Shown: positions 34,099 to 45,999 of the stretch, in pieces
Position numbering within the stretch: position 1 is the first letter of the stretch
Layout: every line of letters begins with the position of its first letter
From: Perognathus longimembris pacificus
Taxonomy: Eukaryota > Chordata > Mammalia > Rodentia > Heteromyidae
DNA length: 64,000 nt
Direction: 5' to 3'
Assembly: GCF_023159225.1 (NCBI RefSeq)
Contig: NC_063168.1
Coordinates: 49,369,776-49,433,775 of the forward strand
Program-made: the position numbers and the translations under genes
Notes under the pieces: model-generated
Seen by the model: the letters and a program-made list of their open reading frames with translations, nothing else
The model's database searches: none
Told to the model about the DNA's origin: nothing

Positions 34099-34520
34099 AG
34101 TCTTTGTCACAAAAGCCCTTTTTATTTCCAATTAAACAACAAGGAGACCAAGGGGACTAGAGCTTACCTGTACCTTGTCAAGAATTGACCAAATACTTGC
34201 CAGAATTCTGCAATGACAAAAACTCAGTAGATGTGATGAGTTTTAGCACAGATATATAGCTGTATGGACACACTAACAAATGCAGCAGTAGACTCTTTTG
34301 GAATTCCAATAGTAAATGACTTTTTTTTCTTTGCCCAATATTTTAAAACCATGTGGTCAATGCTAGAGAAAAGAACTTTTAGATATCTTTGCTGACAAAG
34401 CACATTGGTGGTCAAGCCTCAGTTTCAGAGGTCTGTGAAAAGAGACAGCTTTGTGAGCAAGGCACACAACGATGGTACGACTTGGGAATTTTATAAAGTA
34501 AGCAAGTAAGCAGGAAGATG

Positions 34521-34577
34521 AGAGAGAGAGGGAGAAAAAGGAAGAGAAAGAGAGGAAAGAGAAAGAGAGAGAGAGAG
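34521..34577. repeat. (GA)n-like tract in the ERV internal region
   Basis: Impure GAGA/GAAA purine run. Confidence 0.85.
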
Positions 34578-35001
34578 CCTGAATATAAGTGACTTCTAAC
34601 CAATTACCATTGCAGTGGCAAAAACTGTATCTGAGCGAGTATTTCGAGCAGGCCTCATTGCACTGTCAAGAGGCGTGCTAGCAGTGTCCCGGCTCGGGTG
34701 TGACTGTGATGCAAAACCAAAAAGCACGGGAGGGAGGCACCTGGTGAGTGGATGAGCTTACCGGGCAGAAGCGGCGGACGGAGCGGCAGAGAACTGGAGC
34801 AGCAGCAAGTTTCACTCACCAGGGTAGACAAGTAGTGTGGAGGTGGAGATGGGTGTGGAGGCCAGCAATGGTATTAGTGAAAAGTGCCGCGTGGCTACTC
34901 GCAGCAGTTCGGTTCGCAGAATAAGGGCCGTCAGAACTGGGATACTCCAGAAAAAGAAGAAAAATAGATGGGAATTCCGCCTGTCCTGACTCTTAAGCCC
35001 T

Positions 35002-35019
35002 ATCCGAGTCATGGCACCA
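35002..35019 (-). other. Retroviral primer binding site, tRNA-His type
   Basis: On the minus strand TGGTGCCATGACTCGGAT. This differs at one position from the complement of the tRNA-His 3' end (TGGTGCCGTGACTCGGAT). It lies four bases after the end of the 5' LTR, the expected position. Confidence 0.8.
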
Positions 35020-35023
35020 TATA

Positions 35024-35523
<500 letters not shown>

Positions 35524-35839
35524 GTTACCATTTTAATAACAGCACTTTTATGTCATTTTGAACTTTTATTTTTATACTTATTAAAATAGCTTTTTTTAAG
35601 ATGGATTCAAATATACATCTCTTTTATCATGACATCTCTTTCTCTCCCTCAAAGACTACTGCTTCTTCTCAGCCCTTCCACTTCTGGGTTTGTTCCACTT
35701 ATCAAGCAGCAGACACTTTAGGAGGAAAGCAGTTCACCACAGGTCGCTTCTGTAATTCTGGCCCCCAAAACTCCTGGACAACCTTGGTACTCTTCGTTGC
35801 CTTCAAACAATGAGGGTTTGTTTTTGCTTTGTTGTTGTC

Positions 35840-36621
35840 ATATTTAAAAAAAAAAATTTAAGTAGTTGTACAAAGGAATTTCAACAAGTCAGAATAGGAG
35901 TACAGAATATAAGCACATCTTGATGATCATTTCCCCCCATCTTTTCTAGTCCCATTAACACATTCAAATTCTGGTATCATTTTATGTGCATTGAACAGAA
36001 TGATTGTATTTGCCTTTCCTCCCTCTCTCTATTCATCTGACCCCATCCCCTGACAAAACATGTCTCTGCCTCCTGCTATTTATTTGTTAAACTGTTCCTT
36101 AGTTGTTCAGAAGAGTTACACCTTTGGAATTCTCCCCTGAGTATATCACCCTTTAATCTATTGGTGTACATATGCATATGATTTTGTATGTTTTTATATG
36201 TTTATAATTTAGACCTAACTTCCACATATGAAAGAAAACATACACCCTTTGTCTCTCTGAGCCTGACATACTTCACTTAACATAATTTTTTTTCTAGGTC
36301 CATTCATTTCCCTGAAAATAATATAATATTCTTTCTAGTCCCTGAGCTTTTGTGCTCAAGGCTAGTGCTCTATCACGTGAGCCACACAGACTTTTCTGCC
36401 TGAGCTGGATTTGAACCCTTATTCTCAGATCTAAGCATCCTGAGTAGCTAGGATTCCAGACACAAGCCACCAGCATCTAGCTTCTACCACACTTTGGTAA
36501 CCCACTTATCCAGTATAGGGCCACTTATCCAGTATAGGGCATTGAAGCTATTTCCATAACTTGGCTGTGGTGAATAGTGCACTCAGTGAATATGGATGTG
36601 CAAGTGTCTTAATGTGTTTTG
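35840..36621 (-). mobile_element. Old L1 fragment, antisense
   Basis: Antisense L1 3'-end features such as CTTCACTTAACATAA and TAGGTCCATTCATTTCC. It is interrupted by a SINE at 36333-36482. The 36638 L1 inserted into its right end. Confidence 0.55.
36333..36482 (-). mobile_element. B1-like/Geo SINE, internally deleted
   Basis: GTGCTCAAGGCTAGTGCTC then directly the left half, ending AGCCACCAGCATCTAG. Confidence 0.75.
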
Positions 36622-36741
36622 TGTAGTCATATTTTTATTTATTTATTTTCTTATTTATTGTCAAAATGATGTACAGAGAGGTTACAGTTTCATATGTAAG
36701 GCACTGGGTACATTTCTTGTACTGTTTGTTATCTCCTCCCT

Positions 36742-38001
36742 CATCTCCCCCCTCCCCCCTCCCCCCTTCCCCCTCTCCTCCCATGAGTTGTTCAGTTGGT
36801 TTACACCAAAAAGTTTTGCAAGTATTGCTTTTGTAGTCGTTTGTCTTTTATCCTTTGTCTCTCAATTTTGGTATTCCCTTTCACTTTCCTAGTTCTAATA
36901 CCAGTATATAGAATTTCCAATGTACTCAGATAAGATACAGTGATAGTGCAGTACAGCTACAGGAAGGGGATACAAGAGGATCATCAACAATAGAAGCTAC
37001 GGTTTCACATGGCATGTTGAAAGTAATTACAACAGTGAAATAACACTCATTCCATAACATGGAATTCATTTCACTTAGCATTATCTTATGCATCATAGGG
37101 ACATAGCTATTAGGCTCTTGTGATCCTCTGCTGGGACTAGCCTAAACCTGTGCTAATTATTCCCTATGAGGGAGGACCATAGAGTCCATGTTTCTTTGGG
37201 TCTGGCTCACTTCACTTATATAATGTTTTCCAAGTCCTTTCATTTCCTTACGCGTGGGGCAATGTCATTCTTTCTAATAGAGGGCATAAAATTCCATTGT
37301 GTATATCTACCACATTTTCCTGATCCATTTGTCTACTGAGGGTCAGCTGGGTTGGTTCTATATTTTAGCTATGACAAATTGTGCTGCGATGAACATTGTT
37401 GTGCTGGTGGCTTTAGTGTGTTCTTGTTTGTGGTCTTTGGGTAGATGCCCAAAAGTGGGGCTGCTGGGTCATAGGGGAGCAATATGTTTAGCCTTCTGAG
37501 GAATCTCCATACCACTGTAGTAATAAAAACAGCTTGGTATTGGCACTGGAACAGGCCTGAAGACCATTGGAACAGAATTGAAGATCCGAGAAATGAACCC
37601 ACAGAACTATGCCCCACTTAATCTTTGATAAAAGAGCTAAAAAAAAAGTAGGATGGAAGAAAGATAGCCTCTTTAACAAATGGTGCTGGCAACAAACTAA
37701 AACTAGATCCTTATATATCACCCTGCATCAAAATCAATTCCAAATGGATCAAAGACCTCAAAATTAAGACAGATACCCTGAAAACACTTGGGCTTCTTGG
37801 CACAGGACGGAACTTCCTTAACAAAGACCCAGAAATGACATTATCAAATCCAGGAAAGGATGGACAAATGGGACTGCATCAAACTGCAGAGCTTCTGCAG
37901 GGCAAAGGACATAGCTCGCAAGATAAACGAAAGCCCACAGATTGGGAAAAGATCTTTACCGGTCATACAACGGACAAAGGCCTCTTATCTAAAATATATG
38001 C
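36742..38001. repeat. Left copy of a 1.25-kb near-identical direct repeat abutting the gap
   Basis: Matches 38102-39351 base for base apart from scattered single-base, mostly homopolymer, differences and one short difference near 37840. It ends exactly at the N run. Probably the unmerged end of an overlapping contig rather than a true genomic repeat. Confidence 0.9.
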
Positions 38002-38101
38002 NNNNNNNNNNNNNNNNNNNNNNNNNNNNNNNNNNNNNNNNNNNNNNNNNNNNNNNNNNNNNNNNNNNNNNNNNNNNNNNNNNNNNNNNNNNNNNNNNNN
38101 N
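38002..38101. other. Assembly gap of 100 Ns
   Basis: Exactly 100 N characters, the usual placeholder for a gap of unknown size. The sequence ending at its left edge and the sequence ending at 39351 are near-identical for about 1.25 kb (see findings). Confidence 0.99.
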
Positions 38102-39351
38102 CATTCCCCCCTCCCCCCTCCCCCTTCCCCTCTCCTCCCATGAGTTGTTCAGTTGGTTTACACCAAAAGTTTTGCAAGTATTGCTTTTGTAGTCGTTTGT
38201 CTTTTTATCCTTTGTCTCTCAATTTTGGTATTCCCTTTCACTTTCCTAGTTCTAATACCAGTATATAGAATTTCCAATGTACTCAGATAAGATACAGTGA
38301 TAGTGCAGGTACAGCTACAGGAAGGGGATACAAGAGGATCATCAACAATAGAAGCTACGGTTTCACATGGCATGTTGAAAGTAATTACAACAGTGAAATA
38401 ACACTCATTCCATAACATGGAATTCATTTCACTTAGCATTATCTTATGCATCATAGGGACATAGCTATTAGGCTCTTGTGATCCTCTGCTGTGACTAGCC
38501 TAAACCTGTGCTAATTATTCCCTATGAGGGAGACCATAGAGTCCATGTTTCTTTGGGTCTGGCTCACTTCACTTATATAATGTTTTCCAAGTCCTTTCAT
38601 TTCCTTACGCGTGGGGCAATGTCATTCTTTCTAATAGAGGCATAAATTCCATTGTGTATATCTACCACATTTTCCTGATCCATTTGTCTACTGAGGGGCA
38701 GCTGGGTTGGTTCTATATTTTAGCTATGACAAATTGTGCTGCGATGAACATTGTTGTGCTGGTGGCTTTAGTGTGTTCTTGTTTGTGGTCTTTTGGGTAG
38801 ATGCCCAAAAGTGGGGCTGCTGGGTCATAGGGGAGCAATATGTTTAGCCTTCTGAGGAATCTCCATACCACTGTAGTAATAAAAACAGCTTGGTATTGGC
38901 ACTGGAACAGGCCTGAAGACCATTGGAACAGAATTGAAGATCCAGAAATGAACCCACAGAACTATGCCCACTTAATCTTTGATAAAAGAGCTAAAAAAAA
39001 GTAGGATGGAAGAAAGATAGCCTCTTTAACAAATGGTGCTGGCAACAAACTAAAACTAGATCCTTATATATCACCCTGCATCAAAATCAATTCCAAATGG
39101 ATCAAAGACCTCAAAATTAAGACAGATACCCTGAAAACACTTGGGCTTCTTGGCACAGGACGGAACTTCCTTAACAAAGACCCAGAAATGATACAAATCC
39201 AGGAAAGGATGGACAAATGGGACTGCATCAAACTGCAGAGCTTCTGCAGGGCAAAGGACATAGCTCGCAAGATAAACAGAAAGCCCACAGATTGGGAAAA
39301 GATCTTTACCGGTCATACAACGGACAAAGGCCTCTTATCTAAAATATATGC
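38102..39351. repeat. Right copy of the 1.25-kb near-identical direct repeat abutting the gap
   Basis: Begins at the first base after the Ns and ends at the point equivalent to the last base before them. The copy then continues into further L1 ORF2 sequence, so it is the one in correct context. Confidence 0.9.
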
Positions 39352-39537
39352 AGAACTAAAAAAATTAAATTCCTCCAAAACAAAACCGCAAAGAACCAAC
39401 AGCCCCCTCAACAACTGGGCTAAAGACTTAAAAAGAGACTTCTCTGATGAGGAAATGAGAATGGCCAAGAGACATATGAAAAAGTGCTCTACATCACTGG
39501 CCATAAAAGAAATGCAAATCAAAACAACATTGATGGG

Positions 39538-39726
39538 GCTGGGGATATAGCCTAGTGGCAAGAGTGCCTGCCTCGGATACACGAGGCCCTAGGTTCGATT
39601 CCCCAGCACCACATACACAGAAAACGGCCAGAAGCGGCGCTGTGGCTCAAGTGGCGGAGTGCTAGCCTTGAGCGGGAAGAAGCCAGGGACAGTGCTCAGG
39701 CCCTGAGTCCAAGGCCCAGGACTGGC

Positions 39727-39761
<35 letters not shown>
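39538..39761 (+). mobile_element. IDL-Geo SINE inserted in L1 ORF2
   Basis: Near-consensus with an A tail of about 30; target duplication ACATTGA. Intactness suggests a young insertion. Confidence 0.93.
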
Positions 39762-39989
39762 ATTGAGATTCCATCTCACCCCACTAAAAATGTCCTATAT
39801 CAAGAAAACTAACAATAACAAATGTTAGAGGGGATGTGGCCAAAAGGGAACCCTACTTCATTGTTGATGGGAATGTAAACTGGTTCAGTCACTCTGGCAA
39901 GCAGTATGTAGTCATATTTTTAAATTACAGAACACAGAGTAGTGTGAATCAGTCAATTAAGACTTCTACTCCATCTTAGGAGAGGAACA

Positions 39990-40372
39990 CAAAGGCATAA
40001 TGTCTATGTGCATCTGATCATACAAACTAATACTTACTGAAATGAATTCCAGGAAATAGAAACAAGAGCTTTTCTTTTCTTTTTTGCTGTTTTTGTTTCA
40101 TTTTTTTGGTCTTGGTTGTTCATTCATATGTCTTTGGGAAAGTAAGGGGAGCATAGAAATGAAGGGAAAAAGGATGAACAAATGCAGCAATGGTACTCAC
40201 TGGACACTGTGTTAAAAATGAACTATCAACATGTGGGTGGGGCTGGGGGGGAAAACTGGGAGAGAGCCAAGGAAGGGGTGGCATCATCCACAAAGAAGTG
40301 TAGTCACTACCTGATGTATGTAACTGTAACCCCTCTGTATATCACCTTAATAATAACAATAAAAAATTCCTT
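39990..40372 (+). mobile_element. L1 3' UTR end, second copy
   Basis: Same family as 11770-12303: GAGGAACACAAAGGCATAAT, GAATTCCAGGAAATAGAAAC, GTAACCCCTCTGTATATCAC and terminal AATAATAACAATAAAAA. Confidence 0.7.
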
Positions 40373-40388
40373 TAAAAAATATTTCTTA

Positions 40389-40615
40389 GACAGATGCCGG
40401 TGGCTTATGCCTGTAATCCTAGCTTGGGAGGCTGAGATCTGAGGATCACAGTTCAAAGCCAGCCATGGCAGAAAAGTCCATGAGACTCTTATCTCCAACT
40501 AACCACCAGAAAACCAGAAGTGGCACTATATAGAGAGCACTAGCCTTGAGCTGAAGAGCTCAGAGACAGTGCCCAGGCCCAGAGTTCAAGCCCACAACCA
40601 AAAAAAAAAAAAAAA
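40389..40615 (+). mobile_element. B1-like/Geo SINE
   Basis: Good copy with A tail; small deletion in each half. Confidence 0.87.
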
Positions 40616-40870
40616 CATCTGTGCCAAAGACATCCTTCTTTGCCTGCTCTGTGATCCTGGATCTGGACACTAAACACTCCCCTTCGTCAGCTGGTCCGCC
40701 ATCAGACCATCTGGCCTTGTCAATAAAGTGCTGGAGGAGCTGAGGGGCTTCTCTTCCTTAGCCCAGTACTGTTTTTCTGGTTTCCCAGTGAGATTTTGCC
40801 AGCAGATATTTTCCCACTTGCCAACCCTGACTCAGCCACTCAGCCAACTTCGTTGCTACCCAGAGGATCA

Positions 40871-41081
40871 CTTTTTTTTTTTTTTTTGCCAGTCCTGGGG
40901 CTTGAACTCAGGGCCTGAGCACTGTTCCTGGCTTCTTTTTGCTCAAGGCTAGCACTCTGCCAACTTGAGCCACAGCACCACTTCTGGCTTTATTCTATAT
41001 ATATGTGGTGCTGAGGAATTGAACCTAGGTCTTCATATATACAAGGCAAGCACTCTTGCCACTAGGCCATATTCCCAGCCC
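40871..41081 (-). mobile_element. IDL-Geo SINE
   Basis: Antisense with T tail; target duplication CAGAGGATCACTT (one mismatch on the right). Confidence 0.92.
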
Positions 41082-41196
41082 CCAGAGAATCACTTCTGTG
41101 CCTGCACCCCTGAACTCTAAATGTCAGCAGCTAGCAGCTGCTCCCTTCCGCTGGTATAACTGTATTATCTGGTGTGTGTGGTGGGGGGAGGGCAGC

Positions 41197-41411
41197 CAGG
41201 GGCATGGGTTGAACTCAGGGCCTTGCCTCTCAGCTTCAGCACTCAAGGCTAGCTCATTCACCACTTAACCCATGCTCCCAAACCTACATTTTGCTGGTTA
41301 TTTGGGAGATGGAATCTCACAGTCTTTTCTGCCTGGGTTGGCTTTGAACCACAATCCTCTGGGTCTCAATCTTCTAAGTAGGTAAGATTAGAGGTGAGCC
41401 CTCAGTACCTG
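41197..41411 (-). mobile_element. B1-like/Geo SINE, diverged
   Basis: GGTTGAACTCAGGGCCTTGC and TTGGCTTTGAACCACAATCC; antisense. Confidence 0.72.
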
Positions 41412-41627
41412 TCAGTTCCTGTATTCTAGATGATAACTCTACCCTAGATCTTCCCTGTTCAAATAAATAGGGTGCTATCCTGACTTGACCGTTCAAGTCA
41501 GGAGATCCTGCTCTAGCATGTATTATGTTATTTCACTTGTCATTTGGGAATAAATCCCTCCAAAGAACTTGGAGTGTCAATCCAGGGCTTTATGGTATAA
41601 AGACTTTTCCATGCTTCCCGTGTAGCA

Positions 41628-41810
41628 GGTGCTACTCCAAGAACCTTCCATTTTACTCGTTGAACCTTCACAATTCTCACCACTGCCGCTATAGAGTAAG
41701 AAGCCTTACCATCTCTTATATAGACATCAAGTAACATAGTAGAGTCATCTGCTTTACAAGAGCTTTGTAAAGCTGAGATTTCAGAACCAGATTGTGTGGC
41801 AGCAGCGTCC
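41628..41810 (-). repeat. MIR SINE remnant
   Basis: GCAGGTGCTACTCCAAGAACC, CCTTCACAATTCTCACCA and CATCAAGTAACATAGTAGAG align in order with the reverse of MIR. An open frame on the minus strand here is incidental. Confidence 0.5.
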
Positions 41811-42011
41811 GCCTCAATGCTACACAGAACAGATGGCTCTTGTTGCCACCTGGAGGAAACTGGTGCTTGCCATGGGGAACTGTGCCCCTCAAAAGAGCTA
41901 TGCATCAGGCTACTCAGAGGCTCCGCACAATGATGGCCAACGTGTCCTACCTGGAAATACAGGGAAGACCAGTTAGAACAACAGCCATGAAATGAATAGA
42001 AACGAAAATGA

Positions 42012-42250
42012 AGGCTGGGCACTGGGGGCTCACACCTGTAATCCTACTTACTTGGGAGGCTGAGATCTGAGGATCGCAGTTCAAAGCCAGCCCAGATAGG
42101 AAAGTCCATGAGACTCTTATCTCCAATTAACCACCAGAAAACCAAAATGGCGCTGTGGCTCAAAGTGGTAGAGCACTAGCCTTGAGCTGAAGAGCTCAAG
42201 GACAGCACTCAGGCCCAGAGTTCAAGCCCCACGACCGGAAAAAATAAAAT
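42012..42250 (+). mobile_element. B1-like/Geo SINE
   Basis: Near-consensus dimer with AAATAAAATG tail. Confidence 0.9.
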
Positions 42251-42639
42251 GAAAACTAGGACTCAGGTACACTGGAGCATCCCAATTACCTCTTGCTGAG
42301 GGATGGACCTGTCTGTCATCCTAGCAATGGTTGGACCCCATCTAATGGGATACAGGATACAGGGAAGGAAGTAATGAAGGCAAAGCACAGGGAGTGATGG
42401 GGACTTCCCTTGAGAGGAGGAAAACAAGAGTCTTAACAGAATCAGCTAGGGAGCTCCAGGATTTCAGTAGTATTAGCCCTGAGGTGAGACTCTGGGGTGA
42501 ATAAGGAAGCCCACCATGTGGGACCAAAGAAACTCAAGGGACGGGACTAAAACAGCCTATGTTTGTAAATTGTTAAGCAACAACTGGCTGAGTGAGTTCA
42601 ATCATTTTCTGTTATGCTTACATAGCACAGTTATTACTT

Positions 42640-42845
42640 GCTTATATATTTTATATTAGTTATATATGTGTGTAGCTTAGCCATTCTATGGATGAATGTC
42701 TTAGGCTACTTCCTATTTGGGCCATTAGGAATAAAGCTGCTCAAAGCATTCGTAAACAAATCCTTTTGTTTGTATGTCTCTCATGTAAACTCAAAGTGGA
42801 ATTACTAGGTCATAGGTAGGTTTGTACATAAGTTTCTTTTGGCAT
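42640..42845 (-). mobile_element. Old L1 fragment, antisense
   Basis: Reads as the antisense L1 3' region (GGATGAATGTCTTAGGCTAC, GGAATAAAGCTGCTC, AGTGGAATTACTAGGTCATA). Ends at a SINE. Confidence 0.5.
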
Positions 42846-43046
42846 TTTTTTTTTCCAGTCCTGGGGCTTGGACTCAGGGCCTGAGCACTGTCCCTGGCTT
42901 CTTTTTTTCTCAAGGCTAGTACTCTGCCACTTGAGCCACAGTGCCACTTCTGGCCATTTTCTATATATGTGGTGCTGAGGAATCGAACCTAGGGCTTCTT
43001 GTATACGAGGCAAACACTCTTGCCACTAGGCAATATTCCCAGCACT
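42846..43046 (-). mobile_element. IDL-Geo SINE in old L1
   Basis: Antisense near-consensus with T tail. Confidence 0.9.
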
Positions 43047-43277
43047 CTTTTTATTTGTGGTAAATTATATATAAAACTTGGGATCATAACCACTCCATGA
43101 CATTTGACATATTCACAGTGCTGTGCAACCACCAACACTGTCTTTTTTATATATGGTAAAATATATACAATGCAGGTTGGATATGGATTTCAGTCTAGCA
43201 AGGCCTCAGGTTTCACTCTTAGCACTGGAAAAAAAGTAAATATAAACTGCTTGTCCAATAACCTAATAGTTCTGTTT

Positions 43278-43400
43278 TTAAAAGTCAGCATGGTAACACA
43301 CACCTACAATCTCAGCACCAGCATTCAAGAGGCTATAGCAGTAGGATCACAAGTTTGAGGACAACCTGAACTGCATAAAGAGGCTCAGTCTCAAAAAGAA
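43278..43400 (+). mobile_element. B1 monomer
   Basis: GTCAGCATGGTAACACACACC, GGATCACAAGTTTGAGGACA, CTCAGTCTCAAAAAG; a B1 in old L1. Confidence 0.7.
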
Positions 43401-43532
43401 AGACATACATAATGTCAATTTTACTATTTTAATATGTACAGCTTAGTGGCATACAATTATTCTAACATTGTTGTGCCATCATATCCACATTTTCATCATC
43501 CCAAACTGAAATTACCCATTAAATAGTAGCTC

Positions 43533-43537
<5 letters not shown>

Positions 43538-43580
<43 letters not shown>
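43538..43580. repeat. (CA)n microsatellite
   Basis: Inside old L1 sequence. Confidence 0.94.
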
Positions 43581-43583
<3 letters not shown>

Positions 43584-43904
43584 CTGATGATTACTATTCT
43601 GTCTCTGCAAAAGTGACCTCATGCAATATTTACCTTCTTGTATCTGGCTTGTTTCCTTTCCTATAATATTTCAAGATTTATTGATTTTTACCATGGCATC
43701 ACAACTTCATTCCTTTTTAAGGCTGGATAATATCCCATTATGTATATATGCATGTTGATTACACATTCATCTATAGATGGACATTGGATTGCTTCTGTCT
43801 TTTAGCTATTTGTGAATAATGCATACTGCTGTGAACATGTATGTAAACATCTGTGTGAGGCTCTGCTTTCAGTGCTGGGTTTTTGTTTTTTTTTTGCTTT
43901 ATTT

Positions 43905-44103
43905 TGTTTTTGCCAGTTCTGGGCCTTGAACTCAGGGCCTGAGCACTGTCCCTGGCTTCTTTTTGCTCAAGGCTAGCACTCTACCACTTGAGCCACAGCA
44001 CCACTTCTGGCCATTTTCTTTATATGTGGTGCTGGGGAATCGAATCCGGGGCTTCGTGTATACAAGGCAAGAACTCTTGCCACTAAGTCATATTCCCGGC
44101 CCC
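43905..44103 (-). mobile_element. IDL-Geo SINE in old L1
   Basis: Antisense near-consensus copy. Confidence 0.9.
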
Positions 44104-44144
44104 CTGGGTTTTCTTTTGTTTGTTTTGTTGCTGTTTTTGTTGTT

Positions 44145-44367
44145 TTGTTGGTCCTGGAGCTTGAACTCAGAGCCTGGGTGCTGTCCCTGAGCTCTTGCTC
44201 AAAGCTCTACCACTTTGAACCACAGTGCCATCTCTGGTTTTCTGGTGGTTAATTGGAGGTAAGAGTCTCATGGACTTTCCCTTCCAGGGCTGGCTTTGAA
44301 CTGCGATCTTCAGATCTCAGCCTCCTGAGTAGCTAAGATTACAGGTGTGAGCCACCAATGCCTGGAC
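44145..44367 (-). mobile_element. B1-like/Geo SINE in old L1
   Basis: Antisense dimer with (TTTTG) tail. Confidence 0.88.
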
Positions 44368-44409
44368 TTTTCAGTGCTTTTGATATTTCATTCAACATGA
44401 AATTGCTGG

Positions 44410-44800
44410 AAGATAGGTGCTAGTCACTTTATTTGTCACTGTGACCAAATACCTGACAGAAATGACTTAAGGGAGTTGGAAAGATTCACTGTGCTATGGT
44501 TTCAGAGGGATCTGTCCGTGGTTACTTGGCTCTGTGTTTCCAGACTTGTGGTGAGACAGAACACCTGGGCAGAGGCTGTTCACGCTATGCAGGCAGGAAG
44601 CAGAACATGAGGAAGGACTGGGGACCAAGTGAAACCAACCTTCAAAGGCATGCCCTCCCCTCCCCCAGTGATCTACTTCCTGAAGAAGAAAGAATTTTAG
44701 GCTCCACCCCCTAAAGTTTCCAGAACCTCCCCACAATAATGCCAGTCAGCTGGGAGAACTCAAGAATTCAGCGTGAGCCCCTGGGAGCCATCTCATGTTT
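44410..44800 (+). repeat. Old rodent LTR-like interspersed repeat, second copy
   Basis: Contains CACTGTGACCAAATACCTGA, CCCCCAGTGATCTACTTCC and AAAGTTTCCAGAACCTCCC, matching the order of phrases in the copy at 4985-5340. Family not assigned. Confidence 0.4.
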
Positions 44801-44867
44801 GGATGGTAATATGCTTAACTCTATGTTTAGGGTTCTTCTTAGGATTCTTCTTGTTGTCTTAGGTTTG

Positions 44868-45290
44868 GCAGTACTGAGGTTTTATGCTCACTCAGCTTGT
44901 TTGGCAATTACTCTGCCACACCTCCGTCCTGACCTTTTGCTAGTTTTTTTGTTTGTTTTTTGGCCAGTCCTGGGCCTTGGACTCAGGGCCTGAGCACTGT
45001 CCCTGGCTTTTTTTGTGTTTTTTTTTTTTCCTCAAGGCTAGCACTCTGCCACTTGAGCTACAGCACCACTTCTGGCTGTTTTCTGTATATGTGGTGCTGG
45101 GGAATTGAACCCAGAGCCTCATGTATACGAGGCAGGCACTCTTGCCACTAGGCCATATCCCCAGCCCTTGCTAGTTATTTTAAAGACAGAGTCTTACAGA
45201 CTTTTCTGCCTAGGCTGGCTTGGAACCGTGGATCTCCAGATCTCAGCCTCCTGTAAAGTTAGGATTATAGGTGTGAACTACTAGTGCTCA
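44868..45290 (-). mobile_element. Diverged B1-like/Geo SINE split by an IDL-Geo SINE
   Basis: The right half is degraded (44868-44957); the left half resumes at 45168 with AAAGACAGAGTCTTACAGAC and CCTCCTGTAAAGTTAGGATT. Confidence 0.6.
44958..45167 (-). mobile_element. IDL-Geo SINE nested in another SINE
   Basis: Antisense; flanked by TTGCTAGTT on both sides. Confidence 0.9.
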
Positions 45291-45440
45291 ATTTATATAC
45301 ATTTCTTCTTAGTGAATAACCATACCGTTTTCCACAGCAGTCATATCCTTTTTTTTTTTTTTTAATTCCACTAACAATGTAGAAGAGTTCCAAGTTCTCC
45401 ACATCTTGTCTAACACTTGTCTGTTTTTGTTTGTTGCTAC
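45291..45440 (-). mobile_element. Old L1 fragment, antisense
   Basis: ACCGTTTTCCACAGCAGTC, ATTCCACTAACAATGTA and CAAGTTCTCCACATCTTGTC are antisense L1 3' region phrases. Confidence 0.5.
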
Positions 45441-45567
45441 CACTGCTTGGGGGTTTTGTTTGTTGTTGGTTGGATTTTGTTTTGTGGTGGTGCTGGGGAT
45501 CAAACTAAGGGTCTTACACATATTTCTCTAAAAATAGGTAGGGATTTCCTGGGTCCAAAAATACAGG

Positions 45568-45615
45568 GGGGGAGAGAGAGAGAGAAATAGAGACAGAGAA
45601 AGAGAGAGAGAATTC
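45568..45615. repeat. (GA)n-like tract
   Basis: Impure GAGA run. Confidence 0.85.
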
Positions 45616-45663
45616 AGAGAAAGGTAATGGTATGTAAATATTGCTTATATTTAAGAAAAAAAA

Positions 45664-45876
45664 GGGGCTGGGGATATAGCCTAGTGGCAAGAGTGCCTGC
45701 CTCGGATACATGAGGCCCTAGGTTCGATTCCCCAGCACCACATATACAGAAAACGGCCAGAAGTGGTGCTATGGCTCAAGTGGCAGAGTGCTAGCCTTGA
45801 GCGGGAAGAAGCCAGGGACAGTGCTCAGGCCCTGAGTCCAAGGCCCAGGACTGGCCAAAAAAAAAAAAAAAAAAAG
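45664..45876 (+). mobile_element. IDL-Geo SINE
   Basis: Near-consensus with A tail; shares diagnostic bases (GATATAGCC, GCCTCGGATAC) with the 39538 copy, so same young subfamily. Confidence 0.93.
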
Positions 45877-45999
45877 ACCAGGAACCAGTGGCTTACATCT
45901 GTAATCTTAAATTAGGAGGCTGAAATCTGGAGGATCAAAATTCAAAGCTAGCTTGGGCAGAAAAGTCCATGAGACTCCATCTCAAATAAAAGGCCTCGG
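45877..45999 (+). mobile_element. B1-like/Geo SINE, left half
   Basis: GACCAGGAACCAGTGGCTTA to CTCCATCTCAAATAAAAGG; abuts an IDL-Geo copy. Confidence 0.75.

Larger units (their letters stand above)
36638..39906 (-). mobile_element. L1 retrotransposon insertion with inverted 5' part (twin priming)
   Basis: Flanked by a perfect 16-bp target duplication TGTAGTCATATTTTTA (36622-36637 and 39907-39922). The left segment, to about 37518, is L1 in antisense, starting with a T/A-rich tail and 3' UTR and running back into the ORF2 end. The right segment, from about 37519, is ORF2 C-terminal coding sequence in sense; translated blocks such as DKWDCIKLQSFCRAKD and KKCSTSLAIKEMQIKTT are typical of L1 ORF2p. 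The two segments meet at adjacent points of the L1 map, the signature of 5' inversion. The ORF2 part is a fragment with frameshifts. It is interrupted by a SINE (39538-39761) and by the N gap with a probable false duplication. Confidence 0.88.
43047..44415 (-). mobile_element. Old L1M-type fragment, antisense, with nested SINEs and a CA repeat
   Basis: Antisense L1M order is clear: TTTAATATGTACAGCTTAGTG, TTCATCATCCCAAACTGAAA, TTTTTAAGGCTGGATAATAT, GGATTGCTTCTGTCTTTTAG. It is interrupted by a B1 (43278), a CA microsatellite (43538), and two SINEs (43905, 44145). Confidence 0.65.

Noticed and set aside
39188..39550. 120-codon frame that could be called a gene
   Set aside because: It is a fragment of L1 ORF2 C-terminal sequence, cut by a SINE.
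41540..42022. 160-codon minus-strand frame
   Set aside because: Overlaps a MIR remnant and a SINE start; composition and lack of any domain argue for chance.
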